Shown here: in pieces, positions 21,410 through 34,800 of the stretch
Layout: each line of letters opens with the position of its first letter
Position numbering within the stretch: the first letter of the stretch is position 1
Assembly (NCBI GenBank): GCA_000469685.2
Contig: LS997566.1
Location: 38,108,420-38,172,419, forward strand
DNA: 64,000 nt
Reading direction: 5' to 3'
Source: Haemonchus contortus
Taxonomy: Eukaryota; Nematoda; Chromadorea; Rhabditida; Trichostrongylidae
The notes under the pieces: generated by a model
The model's database searches: none
The model's input: the letters and a program-made list of their open reading frames with translations, nothing else
Told to the model about the DNA's origin: nothing
Position numbers and translations under genes: made by a program

Positions 21410-24400
21410 TTAGATATGCGTCTTAGGAGTTTCCACTTGGAAAGTGATACCGAATGATTCGAGGTATGAGTAGATCTTAGTTTTAGCGAATGCTGACGCT
21501 GTCGTGAAGACTCCGCCTCTGAAACTGGCCTGTTTACGAACACACTTTCCAATGAAAACAATTCATTCATCCATTATACACCACTTTTTCCCATCAGCTT
21601 AGAGAACTTGTAGAAAAAAAATGAGAGATTCTGAGAGATTTACCCTTGAGGAAGATTCTCTCCACGAATAAGAGCCAAAGCTGCTGAAAGAACACATCCA
21701 CTGGTAGCCATATAACCGGCATCTGGTCCTTTGCATGTCACAACCATCTGAATATGAAAAGATTAACATTGGACTTATCGTTGCAAAAAATACTTAAGCG
21801 TAATCTTTCATAAAAGCAAATGGATCATTTGTTTACTTTTGTTTCCAGCTATTCAGGGATCGATAAAGAACAAGACTTATTTGGCTCCATTCTTGACAGT
21901 GGAGAATGGGGTGAAGTGGAAATGGGAGCTGAAGACAGCAGTGCTTCCCCCGTGATCTTTCGTGATGAGTGGCTCAGCGGCTGCATCTTTTTGGCTTCAC
22001 CCAGATGGCTGTTACTGATTCATATTAGGTTGTAAGATAACTCTTGCAACACTTCGAACAAATTTTTGAATCTATATTTGTCAATCTTATTAATATTTAT
22101 TTTGTAATTTAATTTTTGCTAACATTTAAATTTTATTAATTTTACATTTGAGAACTGCTTTGTAAGAACATGTTTAAGATGTTGTAGGACTATTTTCCAA
22201 GCTAGTATATGTGGACCATAATTGGACTAAACAAAAGTGTATCAACTCCAAAGCATTCAGTCTTCCATGCGAAAGGGTTCTGCGTGCAACGCCAACTGGG
22301 AAATTCAGTTGTCCTACATACAGCTCATGAAACCGGAATATTTGCGATATTTCGGAAAACCGATACTTAACGCAATTCAGGGGGAAAGTGGTGTACAATC
22401 ACATATGTGTGGTCCTGACATGGAATCTCCGATCGATTGTCCCAGCCAATGATGCCTTTCATGCCAGATCAGGCGGTTGGTAGCAGATTCGTCTGGGATA
22501 ATAAAGCACCGACTTGTGCATTGGTAAAACACCACAAGTTATTAGATGATTCGCATACGCATTCAAGCCGCCACTATGATTCTGAATAGATCTCGAATGC
22601 GGGGCGTATTCCAGAAATGGCTTTGATTGGTGCCAAAGACGCCATCCTTTGGACTTATTCATCTTGTAAACATTTCTACAGTCCAGAAAGATGACCAAAA
22701 GAGCGCAGAGCTTCTTGAAACGCTGGAATAAAGTAAATTTGTGGAAACATCAACAACTCTGGTGTTGTTCTGTTCACTCAAAAATGAAGCTTGACCCAAA
22801 AAAGTGGAAAAACTAGTCCTCTTCGGAAAAAAACTTGGTTCTAAGATGATACAGATGACAAAAATTCATGACATTGTCTAAGGAGAATTGTAGTTCAGCC
22901 TTAAGAAGAATTAATTTCAGAAAATTTCGACGTATGTATCAAAGAGAGTATTTTTTGTAAATTTTTTGTGAAGCTATCATTGATGAAGACTTCTTTTTTC
23001 TAAAACCTTCTTTACGGAAAACATGCGTTCATACATGTCATCCTCTTTATTAAATTTAGCACCGCCCCTTCAATCCTTTATTCTGAGGTCTTTGCTGAAG
23101 TATGGGCAGAATCAGTTGAAAGTCACTTAAGTGATCACTTCCCAACTGGAAAAGAAACATCTCAGCAAAGGTTGGCCATTAATGGGACTGACTTCAACAC
23201 CACAATTTGCGTAGGAACTGTCTTGGGCGGAAGGAAGGAAAAATACCCTCTGGTCTGGCTTGCCGGTGTGCTGTTCATCAAGTGGCTTTCGATCGGAATA
23301 TCCATAGGCAAAGAACCAATACACGAAGGAAGCTTCATCCATCTGCTGTTTAGTTGGTCCAGCTCTCTAGAAGTACCGAAACATCTATAAAGGTTCTCCC
23401 TACAACAACTGCTAAGCAATTACCTTGAACATGCCAAAACTGCAAAGATCGGGATATGATTGTAAGAACTTCTTCGTGAAGCTAATCTGAGCAAGCATGG
23501 CGAAAAGAGTCAGCCATATGGCCAACAAAACTGTCCATAGCAGGGAACCAATTCGAAGGTATGTCTCTACGTATACCTTGAAAGGGTAATCAGTGTATCT
23601 CAGAAATTATTCAAGGAAGAAAGGCTGTTCGAACTTACAGGTCTCTTTTTATTAACGGTAGCATCGTAATACTGTGAGCGATTCACGATTGACTTATCGG
23701 ATCCCATGAAAGGTACTGCCCATCCTTCCAACTCCTTTTCTTGGATGTGCCATACCGTGCCTCTGAAACTCTGAGTAAGTCATAATGAATTGATTATTTG
23801 AAAGCATCCCCGTTTTAAGTAGCTCAAAATTACTTCTTTTTCAAAGGCACAGATCACGATAATTTTGAGGTACCCGTTTTTATTCGAGAAGCGGAAGTAT
23901 AGATTGGGCATAATTCATCGGTAATGGAGAAAGCGAGAGAGTTCGCCGATTCCGAGAAAAATATGGCTCTTCAAAAGTAGGGAAATAGAGGTTGGATGAG
24001 ATTGCCATGACGGAAACAACATGGAATGGGTATTCGGACGAGATTTTAGTTATTGCAATTTCACAAAAAGCTGACTACAGTAATCCAGAACCGTACAGAA
24101 TTGTCGTTCACTGGCGCTATGGGTCATGACATGATGTTTGAATCGCCTTCATGGGTTCCCTTGTGATCGGTGCAGCCTCTACAATGTCGGTGAAACTCGT
24201 CCGAGGATACACACGGGCCAATCTTTGAGCCTTTACAACTCCCTAACTAGGCCGTATTCCGACCAAATAGTGCCAGATATGGTATACGCGGGCTTCAAAT
24301 TCGTCCTGTGGGGGATGTCGGAAACCATTTTTTGTGAACTGTGCCTTAAAACAGTTGAGCGTGTTAACAGTCTATACAGACATTTTTGAACAAATCAGTT

Positions 24401-27400
24401 ATCTCAGCCTCAGACACTCCTTATATATTTTGTTACTACCGTAACAAGCCGAATACGATACTTGTCACCAGCCTACCTAGTCGACTATCCGAACTGAACA
24501 ACGCACGAACTTTATTAGACAAATAAGAAGGACCCTATGAACTGAATTGACTGGTCGCCCAAAACGCCGCGAGTCATCTAATTAATAGGCGACCATTTCG
24601 AAGGACGAGGTGATTAAGCCCTATTGAAGGGTGAAAATAACTCAAAAGTAAATATGATTGAGATGACCACGTTACAGCTAATATTAGTTGCAGCTATCAA
24701 TTACCCCAACAGAAAGTAGCTACGTGTCTGGTTCCTATAACAGTATGTATACTGTTTACGTACGTTAGTTTGATAAATACCTCTTTGGTGGTTTCGCTGC
24801 TCCTTTGACGATTTTTTCTGGCATAATAGCGCGTCGAATCTTTCCGAGACCATCCTTCGCCGCTTCGCTGATGCCAAGAATCAACGTCTGATAGGTGCCT
24901 TCGTTAATCGCGTAGCCCTGAAGAGTTCATCAAACGATTTTCCAAGGACTAATGTAATCAATTTGTGAAACCATCAAAGTTCTGCTGCTAGACCCTCACA
25001 CTGAGGTCGCGAAGAAAAGTTCAAGAGAGCTAGTGCACGAGGTAGGATAGAGCCAAGTGCGGCGCACTGTTTAAAAGCACAGTTCACGATAATTTTGGGT
25101 AATCCAGATGATGAAAAATGGAAGACAAGGTCGAAAATAGTGCGATGAAGGTGAAGAAACTGCGTGAATCGGTGTTTCCAAAGTGAAAAAGGCTTCGAAA
25201 AACCGTCAAAAGGGGACAGTTACATGATTAACCAATACCAATCAATAACTCAGGTTCTCTTTCATATTACTAGAAAATATGAGATCGTACCGATGGTCCG
25301 CTGTTCATCTGTACGAAAGACTCGATGTGGTTGACGTCACCGTCAAAGTGTTCCTTCACGAAGTTCACTCCCATATCGCATGGAATCGAATCCCATCCGC
25401 ATGCTCCTACTACATAAACGCCCTGAAAATATTAATAATCAACTAGAACTCTATGATTTGAAAAAATTCTGAAATTGGCTAAGTTGATTACGCGTTGTAA
25501 GGACAAGGAGCATCCCTTGCCAGATGTAAGATCTTCGTCAATACACTAGGAATCGAATCCATAAGGGAGGTGTAAAAACACCATGAAGTTCCACCCATCC
25601 TTCAAATATTTACGGCAAATCGAATGTCTGGGAAGGTTCATTAGACCGAAGAGTGTTATAGTTAAGCAGATCCTCCACAAGAAACTATTTGGAGCAAGTG
25701 TGTGTTTTGACGCAGCTACGATTTCGGATCAAAGTTGAGTACATGGCGCGATGTGGCAACTTTAACTTTGGTAATAATAGTACAGTAGCCCTTCAACTCC
25801 CTTTCACTCCGTTTGCAATGTTTCGGAATGGCTGGAGCCTAGCGAGATTGTCCCAATGACTCCAAAGAGGGTTCAAGACCTTATGAAAACTTTCTTCATT
25901 TACTATCTACCTCTCAACTAGTAATAATACTTGCTAACCAACCTTTTCTTTAGCCTTCTCTCCATAAAGCATCTGCATCTTTTCAAGGAACTGAAACAAC
26001 CGGAAACTCGTCAAAAGAAAATTTCGCTTCCATAATTGAAATGTCGTACCGCTGGTTCGCCGGAGATATCTACGTGGCTTGCACCATTCTCCACAGCCGC
26101 TTTCACCACAGCTTCACCATACAGTCGGTACTGCAAATAACAACATCCAAAAGGTGATACTATGAGATTCGGAAGGTTTCACATTTTCACCCGAAATTAT
26201 TTCAGTTTTTTCGGTTTCCCAGGAAACATGAAGAATTCGGGAAAAGAATGTTACAGTTTTTCCTCCTTTTCACGTTTTGATGTATTCCTACTTAGTGGAC
26301 AGAGGTAAACGACGACCAGGAGCCCGGAATGGCTGGTGGGCTGCTAGCTACGAACTGTTGAAATGAATAAGGACATACCCCTGATGGGCCACTAAAAAAT
26401 TCACCACTATCAGAGCCCTATCAATGTTGCATGAGAGCAATACAGAATAGGATTCATTGAAATTGCCCTCTCCATTGTTTGGTATATCAGTACTGTCTAC
26501 TTACCGGCCCTACCGCATTCAGGATCACTTTGGCCTTCTTGGCCATCTCAACCAGCGATGCCTCATCAGCTGAGTCAGCGATGATGATCGGCGTCGATTT
26601 GAGATCTTTACCTGGAAATAGCATGAATTCAGGGTATATTCTACTACAGCACTATGTGTATAGTCAAATTTCGAAAAAAAATCGAAATAGTAAAAATGTA
26701 AATAGTAAAAAATGTTGAGATGCCCTCAAAGAACAAAAACAACCATGGAAACGCCTCTCAAACATTCCTCTAACTCGCCGAACCTAGTTCCTCTATTTTG
26801 ATTCCGAACAATATCCGAGATTATGAGGTTAAGCAGAGATTGAAAGTCTTTGCTGTGAAGTATTGGGAGGACGGGAGGACGAACTTTCAGGGGCTTGATC
26901 AGGTTTGGCTCAAAACTACATGCAGGTGCCCGCCAACTCAGTGATCTTCTGCATGGAAAACTGTATAAAAGCGAAAGCTAGTCTGAAAAAAAACCTTGTT
27001 TGAAAAATCTCGTCATTTTTTATACGAAAATTGCCACTGAAGTCAACGAAGCAGCCCTTGCTGCTTCGTTGACTGCCTTTGTGAGTGCCAATGCTTTTCA
27101 ACAATCCTGCAGATTTATTTGGCAAAATTTCAACTGCTTCTTATTTTAAGTTGGTCCCTTCTCTACGATTTGCTTCACCGTCGATGGTCGGCCGTGCGCT
27201 TTTGTGGTCTTCGCTGCGCTCACGATGTCGACTATGACAAAACGTGCAACGGCTCACTTCAATGAGCCCAGAGTCAAAGACTACATAATACGTCATACGG
27301 AACACCAAGCAACGTGAAAAAAGACCAAAAACGACTGGAGAGACCAACAAGTGAGACAGATGAGTTTGAAAAATGGAATAGCGTCTATACGACATTTATA

Positions 27401-30400
27401 TTCCACCTTCCATCCGCTAGCAATATACTTTTATTTTTGAGGTAAGAGGAAAACGCAAAAGTGTATACGTTCTAATAGCTCCTCTCCCGGATGCGTCAAC
27501 CATTCAGGTGACGTTCATGAACACTCCCACATGGCTGTTTTGCGACTGCAGGACTGATTTCATGAAATGGCGGTTTTGCCCTACAGAATAAGTTTCATAC
27601 CACACAGATGACTTCGAACTGTTGGGTATCGGCTGGTCCGTCTATGAGCATAATTGGACACGGAAATGGCATGAGGGCTTTTCGTTGCTGACCACTTCTA
27701 CAATTGTCAAACCACAAAGGAATGGTGAGTGGTCAAACAATTATCAGCTTCTCCCGCATAATCGACTTCTTTCAGCTTGCTTCAGCACTGACTCTTCGCC
27801 TTCTCTAGGAGAACTCTTTGGTGCGGATTCAATACCTTAGGAGTCCAACATGTCTCCAACAACTGCGCACTGGGAGCCATTGCTCAAGCTCAAAGGTACA
27901 GTTCACCTTGAAAATGGATTCTAAGATCCTCCCTAAAATAATCTGTGGTCCTCAAGGGTAGCATGAAATACAAGTTGGCGGGTAAAAAACAGTCTGTGTA
28001 GGGCTTAGTAAGGGCCCGAAATTCGCTTAATCAACGTGCACACCCAAAGGTGGATGAGATCTCGGACGAGTTGTTGAGGCTACAGAGGCTGCGCTGCACT
28101 ATTCGCACCAAGAACACATCTTAAGCATGCAATAAACTAATCGCGTAAGGAATCCTGATGTATGGTGGCAGTAAGATATTCCTACTTACTGTAGCCAGTT
28201 GTACCCAATAACACATACTAGAGAGCTCGCCCAAATATCCCTTTCACGCCACTTGTTTCGTCTTCGCCTGAAACCGTCTTGATTCCTGTACCTCAGATCC
28301 CTGGTTGGCACTGCCCTGCCTCCGTAGACCCCTCTCGATTACACTATTGATACTTTTTCCAAAACAGTCGATCATATTCAGCGAAATATGGAAAGAAATC
28401 GAACGTTGGTGTCTCGATCGTCCTTGCCCTATTTCTCAATAGCCATTGAAGTTTTTACATGATTCTGTTAAATACTAGACTGGACAAGTTTCACCTCAAA
28501 GGACAACCGGTCAGTTACTGCGATAATTTATCACATATGAAGGAAAGAACTGGTTGGGGAACTTCTGGTAAACAGGCAAAAACCTATCATCAGTAGAACC
28601 TACAAATTGTTAACAGAACAACATAAAAACAACATAATGAGCTGTTCAAGGAACTTTTAAACATGTAGTGCATTCCCTTTTAAGAAATATGCTCGAGCAA
28701 ATGCAAATCAAACAAACTGAGACGGTTTTTCAAACTCGCCAGAATCCCTTTCTTTTTGAAGTTGTGCTTCCTACTCAACTAATATACGAAAAAAAAGCCC
28801 GATTCATCATCACCCAGTGGCACTCCTCCCGAATAAGACTTTATTGAGTGGTCGGTGCTGGAAATAGGAAGGGCTCAATAAGAATTAGGGTCATCTCTTG
28901 CCATTGCACCACCCCTCACTCCGGACTGAAATTCAGTGTCTCACTGAAGAGCTCTGAACGGGGCATCTGGGATGACAAGCCTAAAAGTTACTGGGATCTT
29001 TCGAACCAAAATAGAACCAGCTACCGTGCATGAACGACTGAGGCTTGACTTCCAGAACACCAGCGCAATCAGTGAAAGCTTGTCTTTTACAGAAAAATTC
29101 AAGCCTTCGCTTCTTTGGGAGAAAGCCTGAGCTTCCGAAAGTTTTGTGGAAAATAGCTCGAATATTGTCCGACTCTAGGAGTCGTTTTGAGCTCGTGGTC
29201 AAGTACCTCAGTTCGGATGAAGTCGAAAGCATAGCACTCCCGAAGGCGTTTTTAACCTTCAAAATTTTTGTTCATGCTCCGAACTCACCCATATTCCTCA
29301 TATTTAACTGATACTTGATTGTGTCTGGAGACAACGGTAGGCTGTGATCTAACGCTATTCTGTCAATATCGCCACCAAGCGCTCGCTCGCTCCGGATAAC
29401 TGAAGGCTCAGAATGATGGCGCAGAAGTAACCTTGGCTGCATACCGCACTAAACCCAGGAGGATTTTCATGAGGAAATTCGTATTCATAAGCAAATTGGG
29501 ATTTCGAAGCGTGAGCACATCTCAAAGACGATATCGTCTACTCCAGTTTTTTACTAAGTTGTTTTTCCAGGAGTTTCAGTATATTCTACTAGTATTGCAA
29601 AGTGCCAGAGAGCTGGCTTTCATTTCATAACAAACACATTCATTCGCTGAATTGCAACGGCCTTTTTCCTGATTTCGGGGAAAGAAAGTAGCCGACTAAT
29701 TATACACGCGCTCAAAGAATGTTCAGGATGTCGGGCGTCTCATGACGTCACCAAATTTCATAGCTATTGTATTGCTAAGTAAATTGAGTATTTTCAAAGA
29801 TCATCTTATGATAATAGTAAATACATAACCATGCAAATCACAGTTGAGTCCTTCAAGTTTCTAAATTTTCCAAATTTCATGTCCATATTTTGTGGAAAAA
29901 TGCAGAGATGAAGGGATGTAGCTCAAAAATCCATGGACTATGGGAAAGTTTTTTACTAATTTGACCAGCTCGTCCTCTACCTCGATTCAGGCTCTAGAAG
30001 ACAAAGCTCATTATCTCAGAGTATAAACAGACGACGACTCAATCAAATTCTCCGCAGCCCTCCTTCCGTTTACAATTCTAACGAACTGAAAGGTCTTGTT
30101 CAGCAAGCGTCTTAAAACCAAGTATGCCCACTTGTGCGATCGCCGACCGCAATCCAATGCACAGCTACAATTACTTGGGATTGCTTCCCGTTTTGAACAA
30201 AGCACAGCCTCGGATAATCCAAGTCCTTTCAGATTAGACTCACCTAACAAAAGCAATAAAATGTTTGAAAAGCTGCTTGGCTAGCTTGAAACTTAATGTC
30301 GGAATCGTGGAAGCTCAGATGTTCGATGGTGTTTCAGACGTAGCTCGAATGCATGGCGCATTCGTAGAAAATTGGTGAGCGACCACACCTATCACCCCTC

Positions 30401-31856
30401 TCCTGCATTTCTCCTGATTTTAGTTTATTTGAAATCAATCAACAACCCTCAATCTTGAAACCATACGGTTGAATAATTTTCAAAGGAATCAATTTGAAAA
30501 AAATCTATGTAGGCAAACAGCGAGTAGAGAAACCCCTACCACGCAATCAGATCAACCTTTCTAGTTCCCATCCTTACAGAATCGTGCGATTTCTAGAGAA
30601 TGATGTTTTTAATAAGTGATCATGACTGACCCGTTTTCTTTGAGACTGTCTCCAGCGTGTGCTGAAGTTTCGACTGATTTCGTCCAGCAATTGCGAACGT
30701 CACACCCTATAACGAAGTTATTTATGGCAATAAATTTATAGTTACTTACAATGTAAAGAATAAGGGACTGAACCGTGACGGTTTCCAATTGGGAAACACT
30801 GCTTTTCAGTCGATCCTCCACCTGGAGACCTTCGTAAGGGTCATTAACTGCGAGTTAAAGAGTAAAGGGGTCTCGCGTTGGGGCACTAACCAATCCCCTA
30901 ACGAAAGAAGCCAGCATTCTACTCGTATTTTTTATCGAAATACCCTTCCCTGTAGCTTCCCAATACGCACATGGCCTACACTGAATTAATGGCTGACCAA
31001 TGAATAATTCCGTTTTTTAGGCTATTAGGTTTGTCATTTGGAATCAGCTGTTAAGGTGTTAAGCTTGGGTAGAATAGCTGGAATTCCGTCATGAGGCTAT
31101 GTATTTTTGTAATAACGATTTCACAGCCATATCTCCCCTAACCTGCTAGAAATCTTAGACATTTTTGAATATTGAATACGATTTGATCTGGGAAGACTCC
31201 CACAGAGGTCCGTTATCAGGAATTTCTAGATGATGCTAGACTAGACTTCATAAGGTCGATGACATCACGGTTTCAAGAAACCTGGTTACAGCGGGCTCTA
31301 CTAGAGCTCCAAACTTCTTTTTTTCTAGAGGGGATCAAATCGAACCAAATTCGACAAAGTGGGAACAATGAGAGCCTCGATGAGCCAAGTTGGAGAACCA
31401 TCTCACCATAAACCCTGATCACGCACCCCCCTCTTAGAAAATGAATTAAATCTGCCATTTGGGTGTGAGAAGCCAGTGGGAAGCCGGATTGAAGGAGAGC
31501 TCGATACAAAATTCCTATCCCATAACTTCCTCACATAACAAACTACTCTGGTGCATCCTCCTGTCAAAATAGGGGGAGGATATACCAGAGTATTAACCGT
31601 CTATTCATCGTCTTTTCCCTTCGAACTATGAAACTAGGCTAGTTTAATGCTGTATGCCAATGTGATGTCACTGCATTCTGGACGGAATTGAAATGCCGAA
31701 AACCGATGGAGTCGCTCTCGTGATTCGATTTGAGGCTTCGATCTATCGAGTAGAAAAATCGCTTGCCTTGTAATGTTCTGATGTGACCAGCCGTTCCACA
31801 ATATAGGAGCCGGTGAATCCGGTAGCACCATAAATTACCACATCGTATCGAGTCAT
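21410..31856 (-). CDS. Saccharopine-dehydrogenase-like oxidoreductase (SCCPDH family), 12 exons, 426 aa
   Basis: Minus-strand exons are 31856-31767, 30706-30631, 26611-26505, 26130-26050, 25990-25943, 25422-25291, 24917-24781, 23762-23639, 23576-23424, 23366-23247, 21747-21644 and 21518-21410, with all phases consistent. The N-terminus is a Rossmann nucleotide-binding fold with GATGFTG at residues 10-16. GVTFAIAGRN, VILNAVGP and the HVDISGEPA block are family hallmarks. GACGWDSIPCDMGV is the conserved mid-protein motif. Residues about 274-295 form one hydrophobic segment typical of animal SCCPDH proteins, which associate with lipid droplets and membranes. The C-terminal VTCKGPDAGYMATSG and GGVFTTASAF are also conserved. 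Length matches the family (human 429 aa). The substrate is not established for this family. Intron 1 has a GC donor. Nematodes carry paralogues, so no symbol is given. Confidence 0.95.
21748..23246 (-). other. Oxidoreductase intron 10, carries a SINE
   Basis: 1.5-kb GT-AG intron (minus strand). It contains the SINE at 22386-22655 in opposite orientation to the gene. The rest shows no recognisable feature. Confidence 0.7.
22386..22655 (+). mobile_element. tRNA-derived SINE, diverged
   Basis: Family blocks in order: AAAGTGGTGT head, CAGATTCGTCTGGGATAATA, AAGCACCGACTTGTGCATTG, GATTCGCATACGCATTCAAG, CGCCACTATGATTCTGAATA, GCCAAAGACGCCATCC tail. The B box is eroded. Confidence 0.75.
23846..23874. 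repeat. Short intronic repeat, copy 1
   Basis: GGCACAGATCACGATAATTT and the following bases match the segment at 25076-25104 (AGCACAGTTCACGATAATTT) with only a few differences. They lie in two neighbouring introns of the oxidoreductase gene. Weaker similarity continues downstream. Confidence 0.4.
25076..25104. repeat. Short intronic repeat, copy 2
   Basis: See the copy at 23846-23874. The shared invariant part is CACGATAATTTTG. Confidence 0.4.
26612..30630 (-). other. Oxidoreductase intron 2, 4 kb
   Basis: The largest intron of this gene. I recognise no mobile element or nested gene in it; open frames on both strands are short and without motifs. Confidence 0.6.
30707..31766 (-). other. GC-AG intron (intron 1 of the oxidoreductase)
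   Basis: The donor is AAG|GCAAGC (minus strand, at 31766) and the acceptor TTATAG|GG. With this border the protein reads ...SEHYK-GVTFAIAGRN..., matching the family without gap. No GT donor is available before the frame hits a stop. GC donors are a known minority class in nematodes and usually have this strong exon-side context. Confidence 0.85.
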
Positions 31857-31866
31857 TCTGAAAAAA
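31857..31866 (-). promoter_or_regulatory. Probable trans-splice acceptor of the oxidoreductase gene
   Basis: On the minus strand, TTTTTTCAG is followed by a single A and then the ATG at 31856. As for the globin, this is the usual picture of spliced-leader addition directly before a start codon. Confidence 0.6.
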
Positions 31867-34800
31867 GTAGCGAATGTCGGAGTCACAAATACAAATTTCA
31901 ACTTCATTAAACAACACAATCGATAAATACGGATGGATAGGGGAAAAAGGCGAAAACATCGGCAACATTGCAAATGCGCACAACAATCAATTGAGGCGAG
32001 GTCAACAATGCAGCGAATACGTCGTATAGAATGCGGTCAAAGAACTTCTGATAAGAAACTCCATGACACCTTTGAAGAGGAACTTCAGAGGCTGCAAAGC
32101 TAAGGAAGAACTTGTAGCGTTCTGTGACGTGCCCGATTATCAATCTAGGATAGGTCATGTACCCAACGTTCAATAGCTCCGCAGAGTCGTACCTATAAGA
32201 AGGACGATGCAATCACTTCCAAGATCTGATCGATCCTGGGCATTAGGCCATTACTTCTTAACAAGGTCAACAAGGAATGACTGGCTATGAGACGATGCAG
32301 TGTTTGAAATCCGACCGAGACACGATCCTGTCTGATGCTAATGGAAAAGCGATAATTTCAGAACCACCCTCTCATACCATAACCATCCTTTAAAAGTCGC
32401 ATTTTTTTTCAAAATTCCTTTCCCTCTAACCACACGCAAATACGCTTCTATAGCGTAAAAGAGGCTATCAATCATGGTCACTCTAGTGGCGCGTCAAGAA
32501 CGCCAACAGCTCTAGCGCCTCCCTGGATTATTTTCTACCACGAATCAACACAGCTGTCAGATGCATACCAAATCGTATAGCCTCATATTACGATTGATGA
32601 ACGGCTATAGTGAGGATGGTGAGCAGAGCTGAAGAAAAAGAAGAGAAAAGATTGTCTCACGCTGCTGCGAGAATAAAATGGACGTCGAGCTTACTTTCCA
32701 ATCTTTACTTTCTTCGCGGCCCTCCAAACAATCTCGTTAGGCGAAAAAGCCAGACAACATTAAAGCCCACCCTTCTAAATTGCCTCAGAGTTACCTACTG
32801 TTGAACTTATAAGGAAACAAAAAGAAGTAACGTCATGTTCAATCAATCCTTTCATGATGATCATTCCCTCGAGAATACACCGCGGACTGCATTTCTAGTC
32901 GAAAATGAGGAGGTATTTGAATGCGTATGCTCATCTTTCCTTACAGGAGCCAGTCTATACTTACTTAGAATTACCGTGAGTATCATCACAAACAGATTCA
33001 ACAGGAAGATCTTTGACTCAATCTATCCAATTGAAACATACTCGACCCTGCTGCTTTTTAATCCTACCTTCCCTTCAGGTGGTTCCCTCTATACACTACC
33101 TACTTCCACCCGTGTATGTACGTCTACACTCCTGGTAACAAAGTAGTGGAGTAGGTGCGAGTCCTGAGTATTTGGGTCATTAGTTACTTAGTTAGACTTG
33201 GTAGCATGAAAGACGAAAATGCTCTTTTAATCAATCGCTTGATCTTTGAGGGAAAATGCCGATTGAGAGCTGAGTAAACGGGCTAATCGCTGAAGGAATG
33301 TATATGGCAATATAATATTGCATTCTACTTTACTGTTACAATATAATTACTACTCACCTCTATTACCATCTGACCCCTTAATCGGATAACGTGAAAATTC
33401 AAAAAAAAAGTCAAATGGAAAAACCAATGGAAAGAAAAATCGTTTTTATCTCCCTGTCTCTTTTTTTTCAATTTCGCTTCATGGTAACACTCGATGAACT
33501 TCAATCACTTCCAGATAACTTCTTTATAGGTCACAAAAAGTGTTCCGGGGAAATGTTCGACAATGGCAATTCAAAAAATGATAGGCCACCATAAATCATG
33601 ATATTTTGCATGTGTACCATACAAAAAAACGTGACACACATAGTTTCTTTCAGAAGATCCGTAATGAGACGTTAATGAGCTGAAGAACTCGTCTTCAGCG
33701 TGTTTTCCTTTGATTTTATAAACCAGCGTTTTTCTCGTTTCACGACGTGGAAACGACGGATTAATTGCGTCGTTTACGAACTGTTAAGTGGATCATGATG
33801 GAACATGGAGACATACGGCCCCAGCAGAGTAACAGGTGCCCACAGACACCTGGTTAGCCTCCAGTATCTCCCAAGCTTATAGTGCTAGAACGTAGCGCCT
33901 CCAAAAAAGTAAACTCTTTGTCGCACTCACAACTATGTAGCCATACTCCTCGGCTCAGAAAGAAGGTACCTGAATATTTTACAACGAAAAATATAACCAT
34001 TAAAAGACGAGGGAAGCTGATATTGAAGACTCTGGACAATGAATTTCCAACCCGTCTGAGTTTATTAAGGGGGGGGGGGGATAGCGTGATGGACGAAGCA
34101 TCACACCAAGCACATACAATTCAACTAGTTCAGTTCTTGTCGTGTTGGGGAAGTTTCCATATACCTGAGATTCCTAATACAGATTTTTCTAATTTCCTTG
34201 ACCATACAGAGAGACAGTACAGTTGTTGGAGGTGTCACATTCCATCAGCCTAATTTTTAGCATTCGATCTCCTCTCATCCATCCGAATTCTTTTCTTCTT
34301 TCTGAGCCACCCAAGAACTTGGAAGGGCGATCGCCTGGACAAGGCTCAGAGAAATTTGTTGGAATCCTTCACATATCTGAACGAAAGCTCCATAACTCTT
34401 TTGTCACTGAACATTTCCATTTTAGAATACGCCATGGTACTCCATTCCACTCCGAATCGTAATGGCGCTTAAAAGCATACTTTCCCCATTCCTTGCTTTC
34501 CAGTCGATGAATAGATAGCACTTAATCTTTCTTTTGTTAAGAGTCTAATAACAAGTATCCCCGGAAAAATGAAAGGCCTTGGTGGAATAAGTGAGTAACA
34601 ATTCTGAATTCAATCTCCTCACCATACCAGTGATAGCGCACCACTGGGCATTAAACTCCCTCAACCATTCTGCAACTCTACAATACTTCATAAAAAAGTG
34701 TATTGGACAGAAAAACATCAGTCAAGACTATTCCCTACTTTCGCCTCGATCCCTCATCTTAATTACATGGACCATTAGAAGCCAAAAGCAGCACCCGAGC

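Noticed and set aside
30335..30380. SINE-like block (CTCGAATGCATGGCGCATTC)
   Set aside because: Single block only, not enough to call a copy.
31907..32212. 101-codon minus-strand frame just upstream of the oxidoreductase start
   Set aside because: It is separated from the start by a stop and a strong TTTTTTCAG acceptor, and it has no recognisable domain.
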